Source of the DNA: Oreocharis arfaki
Taxonomy: Eukaryota; Chordata; Aves; Passeriformes; Paramythiidae
Length of the DNA stretch: 64,000 nucleotides
Assembly: GCA_013398015.1 (NCBI GenBank)
Contig: VZRR01011616.1
Coordinates: 194,791 to 258,790 of the forward strand
Direction: 5' to 3'
In this document: positions 1-12,700 of the stretch, one piece after another
Position numbering within the stretch: position 1 is the stretch's first letter
Layout: every line of letters starts with the position of its first letter
The notes under the pieces: generated by a model
Seen by the model: the letters and a program-made list of their open reading frames with translations, nothing else
What the model was told of the DNA's origin: nothing
The model's database searches: none
Made by a program: the position numbers and the translations under genes

Positions 1-600
1 GGTGGATACGGGGCGATGGGCAGATGTCGATGTCGGTGGAAGAGCGATGGTAGCGAAGCGGGTTGAGGAAGGGTTTCGCAGGGCGAGTCGCTGTACAGAT
101 CGATGGTGGCGGGTGTGATACTGCATTGTTCCGTGGGCTTCGGGAAGCTTGTTAGCTCACCGGTTGCATTTTTTAATTGTGATTTTTATTTATTGTGGTA
201 AAGTGAGATAAGGGGCTTGTGCTCAGCTTGTGCACTGTTTCGATACCGGAAAGAGAGCCGCAAAGGCCCAGATGCCCATGCCGAGCTGAGGGGTAACCTG
301 AAGTGTGCAGGATGATTACAGGATCTTTAATACCATTGGAATCCACCCACTGGTCAGGAAATAAAATCAACTGTATCATTTCTCCTTAATTAAAACGAAG
401 GTTGCTGTTTTAGAGCTGCAAGTATGCAGACGCAGCGTTTATCTAATAGAAATTTGCCTTATGTTAAAATAAGCCTTTTGAATTACAGTATGCCTGCCCG
501 TGTCCAGTGTGATGCGCTGTGTCGCGTAGCTCCCTGGTAATAGTTTCTACCTGGACTCACAGGCCTTTAAATATTTTTGCGTTACTGTCTGGTGTGTGGA
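1..600 (+). promoter_or_regulatory. CpG-rich shoulder, probably the 3' edge of a CpG-island promoter
   Basis: CpG dinucleotides are frequent from the first base to about 540 (clusters near 9-60, 80-125, 240-290 and 490-530), then become rare as in the rest of the window. The LTR at 51 kb is the only other comparably CpG-dense block. Housekeeping-type G-alpha genes have a CpG island over exon 1, and exon 2 lies downstream on the same strand, so this is most simply the downstream edge of that island inside intron 1. No start codon followed by a G-alpha N-terminus is visible here, so exon 1 itself is outside the window. The assignment rests on base composition only. Confidence 0.35.
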
Positions 601-3600
601 TGAGTGGGTATGTTCCAATTGGATGCAGGATGTTTATGGTGAAGATATTTTTCTTGGGCCATGTATATGAAGTAGTGATTTATATTGAGGGAGTAAACTG
701 CCTCTTCAATGTGGTAAGGCAAGTTGAAAGGAAAAGTTGTAATATGTTTTAGTGCTTCCATATGAATATGCTATTTCGTGAAGGTTATTTTCTGGGTGTA
801 GAGAAGATTGGGATCTCTAACCGTTGTAGGAGAGGAGTAGTGGATATGAATGCAGCACTCACAGTAATAATGTTCTGTCGCATTTTGGCCTGATTTTGGT
901 TTATGGCAGTGCATGATGTGACTTCCAAGATTCACAAAGAAGGTACGATTGATTGCCATCACTTAATGTTACTTAATGTTACGGATGTCTAAGTATGGTT
1001 AATGATAGACACTTGCTTCAGGAGAGGCAATGCATACATTTGACCTGTTACTTGGGTCCAAATTACTTCTGTGTATTTTTTATTTTTCTTGCAGTAGCAC
1101 TAGAGTTTTCTCTCAGATTTTCAGAAATGTATGAAATTCACTGAATGAGACTGATGTATATTACCTAGAGGAGAAAATGAGAGATTCACTTCTGCAGTAA
1201 GGAATGCAGAAGTTGTGCTGCTCTGCAAGGTCCTCCCCCCACTAACATGAAGTATTGGGGTAGGTGGTGGTAGATTGGAGTCCAGTTATGGCATTGCTTT
1301 GGACCAGATAATGTGTGGTGATCTGCGGAAGAACCCAGGGAGAAGCTGACCCATAGAAAGAGTTAGGGAAAACTCTGTTTACTGTATAAAAGATTTCTGC
1401 ATTCATCATCAATGCCAGCTAAGAGTTCCAACAGGCTTGTGAAAGTGGAGGCATGATGTGCTAGAGGTCTAGAGGGGTAGACTGTTGGCTGCATGTAGCG
1501 TACCTCTATACCCGGGTAATAAAACCAGTACAGAAATTGTTACTGTACATGCATTTTTTGTCTTCTGTTTTGTGAGTCTCTGTCATGTGTTTAACTGAAA
1601 ACGTGTGTGCACATTTGGATTAACACTTAATGATCTTGTCTTGTGAAATGCAGTGTGTGGTGAACGACTCTTGGAGTCTTGGTATTGGATTGACTCAAGT
1701 TTCAATTTCTGAAAAAAATTTAGGGAAACTTCTTTCATAAATGGGTTTATCTTAAGTACCTTAGAGCGGGTTTTTTTTTTTTAGTTACTTTCATTGTTTG
1801 CCCAGCATAGGCAATTGCTCAGTTACTGAGTTTGTTGTTTATGTGGGTCATTCACATGCTTAAGAGACATACAAAACCATTTTAAAATGAAAATATATTA
1901 ACTGAAAATGGTGAGGCTGTTGGCATGAAAACCATCTGAACGTGCTTAAAATCATCTGGTTTTTTAATATTAAATAGATGTTTACTGTCCCATTTCATTT
2001 CTTCCCCTTAATTTTTAGGAGGAAAATCACTAGTGCTGCTCAATTTTATTTTATGTAAACATAAGCAGGCATGTTTGAGGGGTTTTTTTGTTGTTGTGTG
2101 TTTTTTTTTTTTTTTTGTAAGTGCCAACTTCATAGTCCCACTCTGTGAAGTATTATGGGTCTGAAAAACCTAAGTGCATTAAGGATTTTTAAATATGGGA
2201 CAAGGAATACCCTTTGTGTTGTAAAGAGAATACTAGTGCAGCTTAAGCTGAGCCTTGTAAAGTGGCTGAGCACGTTCTTCAGACTAGTTGCAAGTGTAAA
2301 GTGAAAGGTATTATCAGCCTTTCAAGGCCCGAACAAATGTATCTGTGCTAGGTCGTTTTGTTATTACACTTGCTTAAAAATTAGATGTACACACATAAAA
2401 ATGCACGTATGTAACAAACATAAAGAAAAAAATTAATCTTTTTGGTTCAGAGGAAAAGGTCTTTTTCCTCCTTAACTTGTGAAAGATGAAGTGCCTTCTT
2501 GGAAACTTAGTTTCCTTCTTATTGTTACTGTGTCACGCACATACACATGAGCGCGCACACTGTGTTGGGTACACACTTTTAATGTGCTCATGGTATCCTC
2601 TTACTTTTCATGAAATCGAAGAGTACAAAATCCGAAGTAATTTGTAGAAAATTACTTTCCACCAAAAAAAAAAAAAGATTATTTTTAGGTATTAGTTTAA
2701 AAATAAGCCCTCTCTGATTAAACATTAAGATACGACTTTTAGATTTTTTTTTTTGTCTATCATTATTTGATTTTTTTTTTTAACGTATTAGAACAGGATG
2801 AAGTATTTTTTTGCAATTGTAATTGTGGAGAGCTAGATTCCATATATATGCGCTGAAGCATATTACATAGTAGTAGTTTTAGCTAGCACCAGTTGGCTGT
2901 AGTGTTTTGAGACACTTTGGAACAAATTCAGTCTTCCACCGAATTTAGTTTTAATCTGTATTTTTCAAACTCTTCTGGATTTCATTACTGCTGAACACTT
3001 TGTAAAACCCTATGATTGTTCTGCAGAGCTTACAGTTGTTAATATCCATCCATTGTTTGCTGTTAGCTGTAAAAACACTATGTTTCCATAATTAGGGGAG
3101 AGAAAGAGAGGTCTTTTAATGTTTTATATTCGCCTATGCCAGTGTGTTCTGCATGCTTTTATTTTAAGCATATATATACATTTTTATTTTTAAGTAGCAA
3201 GAGCTATATGCCGTCGTACTTATGTATATAATTTTTTCCTGCCATCCGTGTAAATTTTGCAAGGACTCAGAAAGCAGCATTTGAGCCTGCATGGCAGATT
3301 GTAGTCATAAACCATCACTCCTGGACATAGTCTGCCTGTAGACTCTATACATAAATATTGTACACTGTTTTTTCACTGGGAAATGCCTTGAATGTCTAAG
3401 AAAATAATCTGCAAGTGTTGTGCTAGCGATGCCTATGTGTCTGTAAACCCTGACCAGCCAAGTACTGGAGGTGTGTGTGATGGTGCTACTTTTTTTGCAG
3501 CACATTGGTTGGTATTGTGTCATGTGCAAGGCATGTTTTTTAAGAGTTAGGTGCTTCCTATGTTGAAAAAAGTGGATGTGTCAGTGAAGAGATTTGCCTT

Positions 3601-6600
3601 GATACGAGTGTCCTTCTGTTCTCCACGCGTTAGCACAGAAAGTAGATGGATGATAAGCAATTTGAATTGGCATGAACTTCAGTCAGTCTTAAAGCCGAAA
3701 GATGCTTTTGAACATAAGGTGAATATATGCAGTATTTCTTAAACCTGTGTCAGCAGAATTAGATGTTTACATAGAGAACTTGGTGTACTCAAAAAGACGT
3801 AGATTTTGTGTAGATACATTGAAGAGGAAGGGGTCCATTAAGCCAACAATGGCAAACTCTTGTTTTACATAATTTCTTCAGCTGGAGAAACAAGCGTTCT
3901 TTTTTTTCTTGTAACTTATATTTTTATCAGTCTGCCCTACTCATACCGAACTCTTTCAAATAATTTTAGGTAATTGACACAGTACATATTTACTGCTGTA
4001 AAATGAACAGATAGTTAACCTACCTCTTCATACATATCGTAGCTAGATAGGTAAGTACATCTTATTTAGCAGAAGCTGTTTCTAAGGAAATAAAATTTCA
4101 TTGTGGATGTACAACACCTTAATGTATTCTTCTATACACATGTATGTCCTACATATAGAACGTATTTTTTTGTGGGGTAGGAAAACGCAAATCATCATTT
4201 AGGTATCAGTGTGATGATGTGAAGTACATATATTTAGAAAATATTTACGAACATTTATTTTTAGTGCACCACGAAAGGATGTCTTCTGTGCAGCCATTAA
4301 AAAGGGGTTTGTGCTCTTTTGTTTTTTACTACTTGATAAGTGATCTACACCCATCAAAGTTAATAGGAACTGGCTGAGTGTTTGAATAGTTAAAGAATTC
4401 AGACTAATTTAACTTTATTTACATGTCAAAAAGCCAAGTGACCCCTAGTTTCTATGTTACACTGACAAACAATGTTAAATAAATGTAGGATGAAAAAATA
4501 CATGCTGAGCAGAGAAATCTTTTGAGAATGGGCATTTGAGTCTGTGCTGCAAAATAAAGAAATAACAGTTCTGCTGCTTTAGTTGCTTCAAATTAATTTT
4601 GTTGTTGTATGGTGGAAACAGCAATTTCATAGGGGAAAGCACTACCTTGCAGTCTCTGCAAAACTAATCACGGAGAGGTGTGAAATAAAGTAAGGTAGAT
4701 GTCCGATTAATGGTGATTAGCTTTGTTGTGGCAATAGACTGCTATAAACACAGTATTTTTTTTCCATTAGCTTCCTTAAGCGGAATGGTAGAAGACTGAA
4801 GAAAATCTGTTTTTGTACACGAATGCAACTATGGATGAACAGCTGTTACTGATGAAATTATGGAAGTTTTTCAGTTACTGTAATTATCAAACCTGGCAAG
4901 GATAAGGAGCAGGAAGGCAGGAGAAAAGAGAGGAAGAATTAGCGTATAGGGAACACTAGGAAGCCATACGCATGATGTTGGCTGCAAAGAGGGAAGCATG
5001 CTACAGGTTTTAAATGTTATTAACTCTGTGCAAAGAAGTTAGGTGTATTAAAACTGGATGAGACAAGTCCGAGAGATACCAAAGTTTCAGAAGTTAAAAG
5101 TTTTGAAAGTTACTGGGAGAGTTCCAGGAATAGCACAAACATTTTTTTCAGGCTAAAATAAAGTTTAAATGTGAAATGTTCTGAAAGCACATTGTTCCCT
5201 CAGTAAGTAGTGCTGATACTGATACTAAACTGAAGCGTGATTGTCTACAGATTTTTGTCCTTTGTAAGTTTTCAAAGGACAAATGGCATGGAATAATCAA
5301 ACTACTTAATTTGTAGACTCTACTTAGTGTTTATCGGTAGTTCAGAGTTTTATCCCAGAACCCTGATGCAGATGCAGTTGCCAGCAGAAAAGTACTGTTG
5401 TTGATTTCGTTCTGGATTTGAGAAGATGGTGCGGCTGTTCCAGAAAAAAAAATAAATCTCACCTAACAAGATTCCTCCTTTGTCCATCCATTAGGGCAGA
5501 ATCATCTGACAAACTAGTGTAATGACCTGTATGATTTAGGTGAGCCCCGCTGTGATGGTTCAGCTCATCTTTCTGTGGAAAGCAGGTGGTGTGCAATACA
5601 TGTATTGCTTGAATAAGCAACAGAACTTTAGAAAGTTTATGGAAGTGGAAGCACCTAGTTATTCAGTAAGTTGAAAAGATAAAGGCTGTATCACTATTGC
5701 CTCAGCAATATTGACAGCTGTGTACTGACAGCTTCATCTGGGAGCTGTGCTGTTTGTGATTCAGATTGACCTGTGTGTAGAAGAAGCATCTGTTAGGAAT
5801 GAATTAGACAAGGTGGTTTTGACTAGTGCCAGAGTCTGAGTCTGTTTCTGCCTCAGAGTACATGGATAAAACTTCTACCCAAGACCCTGTTCTCACTGAT
5901 TATATTTATATTATATACTGTCTTTTTCTTTGTATCTAGGAGAATGCCGTTGTGGTCCTTGTTGAGGTACTTTGGTGCTCAGTCCCAGCTGTCTAAAGTC
6001 TGTTGAAGGTGAATTTGCTTTTCCCAAAGGAAATTGTGGAAAGGGCAATTAAAATTTGAAGTTTTATGTTTCTCCCCTCTACCCCCAGTCTCCTCTGAAG
6101 AGTTGAGTGCAGTTAGATCCTTAAGTCTTTTGAGGTTAACTGAAAAATACAGCTCAAGTCTTGGTAAGTGTCACCAAATGTGGATCAGAAGAGTGTTTGC
6201 CCAGATTGGGTTAGCCACCTTTAAGCTAAACCCAAGGTAAGAGCACAGGTTTCTGTTCTGTAGGAGCTTGGTGTGTCTGGACATGAAAGAAAGTCAACCT
6301 GTTAGAGATTCTTTGACTAAACTGGAATAAAGGTAGAAATTACTCGTTTAGTTACGATATAGCCATGATATCAACCTAGAGAGATCCTAGTCTTAACCAT
6401 GCTTTTATAAGCTAAGGTATAATGTAGTGAGCGTGTTTTAGGTACATTTTGAAATTATCCATTAGGAAAAAATTATTTTAATTATGATAGTATTTATTCT
6501 TATGGCACAGAATGTACGTTACTATCTAGTTTTGTTAATGCATTTGTCACTGTACCTGAGCTATATGCTCACTGGACACTGGCATAAGCTTCTTGCTCCT

Positions 6601-7939
6601 CAGCTAATTCATTGCTCTAATGATAATCTTTGTATAGAATCCTTGTACTGAATGAGAATATTTCTGTGAGTTAAGGAAACTTGCTTTTATTTCCTTGTTC
6701 TGTACAGGCATCACAGGAGAGTTTTTAACTCATAAGTCTTCAATGTTGATGTTAATTATCTTGCTTATATTAGAGAATGTTGAAAAAGAATGCTGGAAGG
6801 TATTCCAGCCCACATTTCTGGGTGAACAGCATCATCCAGACAGTCAAACAGACAGCCTCTGTGGCAGCTAACTACTAACTGCAGCCACTGCTAACTCAGA
6901 AGGCCAGAAAAATTCAAAATACATAGGAGTTGGGAAAGATGCCATCATTCTTTATGCTTTTGGGAACTGATCAGGCTTGGGACACTGATGATCAGGTATG
7001 GAACTTATATTTTGCTCTGATAATGGATTTATGAAGCACTGTAAGTGCCACTTAGTCTCACAGACTAGAGCAGTAAAAGCAATTGAAATTAAATGCTGAA
7101 AAATAGAGGCGTCATTAATGTATTTTGAATAGAGTCTAACACAGCTGTCCAGTTACTTGGAGGATCTGATGCTTGCCTTTTTGGAGTGTGCTGTCTAGAT
7201 GGTGTTGAAATGAAACATTTATGTTGGTAGTTAAAACCTTTCAGAGATGGTTTACAAAAAGGAGCAATAAAAACAAACAAACAAAAACCAAACAAACCCG
7301 AAGTACTCTATTGTGAAATTTGCTTTAACTCAGTTGATCTTTTAGGAGGGAAAAGAATGATTCTTACAATACTTCTCACTTGTATTTCTGTTTGGTTGTT
7401 TGGTTTTGAAAAGAGAATAATAGTAGCCTGGAAACAGAGATGCTGTGTGGTTATGCTGAGGAGAAAAAACCAAAAAGGACATGTTCTTACACCTATATTT
7501 GAATAACTCTGGTTAAATTATCTTTTCCTTCTTTTAATTTCTTGTTTGCGGGTTGATGCAACCGGATGCTTTGAAGTATTTTCATACACAGTGACAATCT
7601 TCAAGCCACTTGAAACTCTGGCGTCCTGAGACTGCCCATTTTTTTGTGGGGTGGTTATGATGTATGCACCTGGTCATCATTAACAGTGACAGGATTAGTA
7701 GCTTATCTCAGAGTGCAGGCCACCAAACAGCTGTCTGACTGACTTGGCCCATTATTAAAAGAGAGATTTAGAGATCAAAATCTGTTTATCTCATTTACCC
7801 TTCCCCTAATCCATTAAGTCCTCTTCTAAGTGATTTTTTGTGGGGAGGTTTGATATGGGAAGTTACAGGTGTTGCATGTCATGGCAAAAGGATTTAGTCT
7901 TTAGATCATGGAACAGATATTCTTTAAATACTTTTTGAA
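601..7939. other. Non-coding AT-rich intron sequence, no gene seen
   Basis: No interspersed repeat that I recognise and no credible exon. It has T-runs (for example near 1769, 2101 and 2772), a 10-bp perfect tandem duplication of acttaatgtt at 961-980, and an AAAC-rich patch at 7266-7300. Open frames here are short (63-85 codons) and of low complexity. Confidence 0.6.
961..980. repeat. Perfect 2 x 10-bp tandem duplication
   Basis: The decamer acttaatgtt occurs twice back to back. This is a simple local duplication with no further copies beside it. Confidence 0.9.
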
Positions 7940-9134
7940 ACATATGGAAGATATAGAGGTGTTCATTATAGTCAGCAAGGCTTCATGAAGGACTAACTGC
8001 CGGATTAATCTTGTGGCCTTCTGTGATGGAGTAACTGTATCAGTGGACAAAGGAAGAGGTAGAGATGTCATCTATCTAGGCTTCTGTAAGGCCTTTGATA
8101 TGGTATCCCCCCCAACATTCTTACTGTTAGATTGGAGTGAAGGAAGTTTGATGGATAGACTCTTTGATGAATAAAGAATAGACATGATGGCTACATCCAA
8201 GGAGATACGGTCAGTGGTTTAATGTCCGAGTGGAAACAATAGTGAGTGGTGTCCCTCAAGGAATCATACTGTTTAATACCTTCATTATGACATAAGCAGT
8301 GGGAAGCTGCACTCTCAGCAGATTTCCAGGTGACACCAGTCTCAGAGGTACAGTTGGTACCTTTGACACGAGGGAAGTGGGCCTATTGGAACCTGACAAG
8401 GTTCAATAGGGCCAAGTCCAAGGTCCTGGGTGCATTGCATGTGGGTTGGGACAACTCTTGACACTAGTACAGTGGGGGGGATGAATGGATTGAGAGTAGC
8501 CCTATGCAGGAAGAGTTAGGGGTACTGGTGAATGAAAAATTGGACTTGAGACAGCAGTGGGCAGTTGGAGCCTGGAAAGCCAGGGCTGCATCGAAAGTCT
8601 GACCAGGAAGTTAAGGGAGGTGATTTTTTTCTGGTGGGACCTGGAATACTGCATCCGTATCTGGGGTCCTCAGCACAAGAGAGACATGGACATTTTAGAG
8701 CAAAAAGAGCTCAGAAAAGAGCCACAAAAATGATCAGAGGGATGAAGCACCTCTCCTATGAAGAGAAGCTGAGATAGTGTGGGTTTTTCAGCCAAGAGAA
8801 AAGAAGATGCCAGAGAGACCTTGGAGCAGCCTTTCAGTATAAAACGAGTGTGTGTAAGAAAGCTATAGAAAGACTTTTTACCTGGGTCTGTCAGTAAGAG
8901 GACAAGGAGCAATGGTTTTTAACTGAAAGTGAGTAGATTTATACTGGACTCACAGAAGAAATCTTTTACAGGGAGGCAGGTGGAACAGGCTGCCCAGAGA
9001 AGTTGTGGATGCCCTCTCCTTGGAAGTGTTCAAGGCCAGGCTGCGAGGGTCTTTGAGCAGCCTAGTATAGTGGGTGGCATAGGTGATTTTTGAAGGTACA
9101 TTCCAACCCAAACTGCTCTGTGATGCTGTGATTG
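7940..9134 (+). mobile_element. CR1 non-LTR retrotransposon, 5'-truncated, reverse-transcriptase region to 3' end
   Basis: About 1.2 kb aligns by eye with the second ORF of avian CR1. In order there are: the segment before the RT palm near 7975-8040; the palm motif with a Lys-Ala-Phe-Asp core near 8064-8100; Ser-Gly-Val-Pro-Gln-Gly at 8245-8262; the position of the catalytic Phe-Ala-Asp-Asp box near 8323-8334, here decayed to Phe-Pro-Gly-Asp; and the thumb region containing RATKMIRGMKHLSYEEKLR at about 8718-8774. The last 200 bases (from about 8960) match the CR1 3' segment and end in short repeated motifs resembling the CR1 terminal octamer. Stops and frameshifts run through the coding part and the catalytic box is lost, so this is a dead copy. 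It is sense to the host gene. Its 5' boundary is uncertain by about 50 bases. Confidence 0.9.
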
Positions 9135-9608
9135 GACTGCTTTGGTAGTAATTTCTTGGAGTTAAAGCTGCTGTACATCTTCCTATCTTGATAGTTGTAA
9201 GAACCATGCTGTATACATGGGGTTTTTTTTCCCCTCTGAAAACACAAAATGCACGTAAACATGCTTCTATTTTTTCTTGGTAAGAAGAGAATATTGAGAA
9301 GAAATAACATGGCTCTTTTTTTTTTTTTTGTACTGTGTTTAGTTTCCCCTTTTTCTCTGTTTATCTCAGCACTGAATTGGTAAATAAATTAAAGGAGATA
9401 ATAAACATTTACTCTGACTGATGCAAAGATGGATTTCATTTAAGTGACTGTCTCTCCTGGTTTAGCAGCTTATTTCATAGAAAGGCAGAATGGACAATTT
9501 AGGAGTAAATTTGCTTTCATCTAAACATAGAACTGGATATTTTCTACAGCTGGAGCAAAGATTGACTGGAATTACTGCATTCCGTTAAATTGACTAACAA
9601 CATGGTTC

Positions 9609-9790
9609 GTAGAATCACATAACTGTTTGAGTGGGAAAGGGTCTTAAAGTTCCAACCCACCTGCCATGGGCAGGGAGCTTGCACTAGACCAGGTTGCTCA
9701 GCACCCCATGCAGCCTGGCCTTGAACACTGCCAGGGATGGAGCATTCGCACATTATCTGGGCAACCTATGCCAGTGCCCCACCACCCCCA
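9609..9790 (-). mobile_element. CR1 3'-end fragment, minus orientation
   Basis: Read on the minus strand, this is the typical CR1 tail: a segment about a grouped cluster of Leu/Val codons, then the untranslated tail with the words for 'loss of cagggatgg', 'ttgaacactgcc', and a 3' end at about 9609 close to an aatcaca motif. It faces the larger CR1 copy tail to tail, with about 475 bases between their 3' ends. Only the last 180 bases of the element are present, consistent with 5' truncation at insertion. It has no coding potential. Confidence 0.85.
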
Positions 9791-12700
9791 CAGTTAGCAT
9801 CAGTAAAATGGCTTGTCTTGCAATCCTTTAGGCTTGGATTTTAAAACCATTGGTGTTCATAGAAATCCAGAAGCATTCTCTGCCCAGAACAATTTTTGTT
9901 TTCTTGGGGTTTATTTACTTAATTGCATTTATCCTTGCCTCTTACCTGCAAGACAAGATAATAATGAATTCGGTTCACTGTGATTTTGTTCTGTGTTTGG
10001 CTCCACAACATAATACACTCCTCTTAATTATTAGATTTAATTAGGGTTAAGAACTAGACTCATGGTAATCTCTGAAGATTTTAGCCTTTGAACTAAAACT
10101 AGATAAACAATGTGGGCAGAATTTGCTAATAGCTTAATTGTGGCTGTGTTCTCAACAAAAAATGCAAACCTCTGATGCTGAACAGTGACATTAGTATGTA
10201 TGCCTTTAAATTGTTTTCTTGGAGGAATTTATGACACTAACATTCTCTGGGTAATGACATTCTTATGTTTGTTTGGGGTTTTTTGTTTGTTTTGTTTTGT
10301 AAATTTACAATGACGTTAATTTTATTAGTGCAGTTTTCATTTGGTTATTCTCAGAAAATACTTTGTCTGAATGTTTTGATTTACATGTTTTTTTGGTCTA
10401 CAATTTCATGTAGTAAAGTGAGAAAGATAGATTTAAATATTTACATTGTGTTTTTTGTCTGTGGAGATTTCCCATTAAATAATATCAAACCAGTAAAGCA
10501 GGAGGAGATAGTGTTTTTGTTGTTTAGAATGACAAAATATGGTGGAATTTTTTAAAACTGGTAATTGTGCAAAGTTACTATATATGACTTTATGACTTGT
10601 CAGGCTGCTAGGACATAGTGTTTTGTTAGAATAGCTTAAAAAGTGGGGGGGAAACTATCATGACAATACTTTGTAGTGCTTTTGCTTTATGTTTTACTTA
10701 TTTTCAAGGAGTGACAGTATTTTCTGGAATAATCTGTATCTGGAGAAACATGTCATCACCTTCTGTGTCTGAGTTTGTCTTGTTTACATGTGATACCAAG
10801 CGACTTCTCCTTAGTGACTTGGAATTTTCTAATACCTTCCCATTTCTTTGCAACTTTTCTTTTTATGTGCACAGGGGATCAGAACTCTGGGGAATTAGTC
10901 AAAACAGAGCCATGAGCAAGACAAATGTTTATTTGTTGATTGAGTATAACTGTCTTACTTAAAACAGTATTTCAACCTACCAATCTAGACTGTAGTTTAG
11001 GTATAGTGACATGAATTGTATATATCACTGTGTTCAATAACTCAGGCTTGTTTGTGGGTTCAGAAAGTTTCTTTTTGTGGGTAGTTTTGATGGGGTTTTC
11101 TTTTTTGTGTGTGTCCTCTGAAAGGGTGGTATGTGTGGTTTTTGAACCAGAGTACTTGGTTGCACAAAATGCCAGCAACCTGTCTGATAAGCTCTTTCTT
11201 TATTTATTGTGGAATTCGTTTTCTGACATTAGATAAAAACAATAAGTAAAACAACTGCACTACTCCTTTTCTTAGGTTCACCATAATCATTAACATTACA
11301 TTATATTGACTATCAACTTCAAGGACAGAAGGAAAATACTCCAGTATCTTGGGGCTCAGTCTGGATGGTTCCATGGTTCAGTTCTAACTTTGTAACTGTA
11401 GAGTAGATTTTATGATCCTTTAATTGTTTTTGTAGCTGGTTTTTGGCTTCTTTCCAACTCAAGGTCAGTACTGAAGTACAGATCATGAGAATTGAACAGT
11501 GATGTGTATATTCTTTTTATGTCAAGTGCATAAGTACTGCTAGTTGAAATACCACTGTTGAGGTGTGTTCAAGGAGTGTAACAGCCTACTGAGCCATGAC
11601 ATTAAACTATTCCTATTTAGATGACTGCTGTAACTTAAATGCTTTTCTAAATAATTGCTTTTTGGGGTGGGTTTAGTCATTGTTTGACAAGTTTATATTT
11701 AACAGCATTTGGATACACAATGTTTGCCTCTTTCTGTTTTACAGGTAGTCTAATATACTTTGCAGCACTGTATCATCGTCACTGTTTACCAGTTCACAGC
11801 TTTTGCATCACCTGCAAGTACTGTCAGTAATAATATCAGGGTTTTATTTTATCTCATAGGTGAAGATTTTTAAGCTTTTTTAAGTCTTAATATTGTTGGG
11901 ATCCTATTTGGAAGACAGTTGTCGTTGAGGACGTTTGCCTGTGTAGTTTACTACTTAATTGTTTAAACAACTGTTACTTAATGCATGCTGTGTTGGTTTG
12001 TTGTACGACCAGTTGCTTAGCAAATGCCTAGTTCTTCAAAACCACTGACTTTGTACAGCATACCATTGGAATATTGTAACTCCATAGGTCTTGGTATGCA
12101 ATCTCTTTCCCTCACCCATTTTTCACCCTTTGGGGTTTTTTGGGTGACAGTTCAAGAGTTTCAAGTCCGTATGCCTTCCTAGCCAGTCCTTCTAAAACCT
12201 TTGGACCCTATGACTGACATTCTAACGTGAATAAATCCTCTTTATTTGTCTGTATTATTTGTCTTCAATGGGTACCCTTTCATTGTCTTTGCAAATGTGG
12301 TCTATGCTTCCCTAAAAACAAACAAACAAAAAATTGAGAATTAGGTGGGTCTCTTTCAGTGTTAATAAATGTTAAGTATTCTACAGCAGCAGTTTTGTGA
12401 GGGCCCAGTGTGGTTTGTCATAAAAAAAAAAACCATTGAGGTCTTACGTGGAGCCCCAGAGGTCATCATTTGACTTTTTCTCTTAAAAATGTTTGAGCTT
12501 TCCCGTGTTCTTGGCTTACCTATTTCAGTTTTCTTCTTTCACCTCCTCTCTTATCCAGGCTGGTTTTATTGTTTCTCATTTTTCTTTTTAATTTGTGTAA
12601 ATGTGGCTATCTAGGATACTTTATAAAATGTTCTGAAATGACTCCCAGTTGTTCCTGTTTTAAATCTAAATCCGGTTATTTACACTTCTAATTCTGTGAG

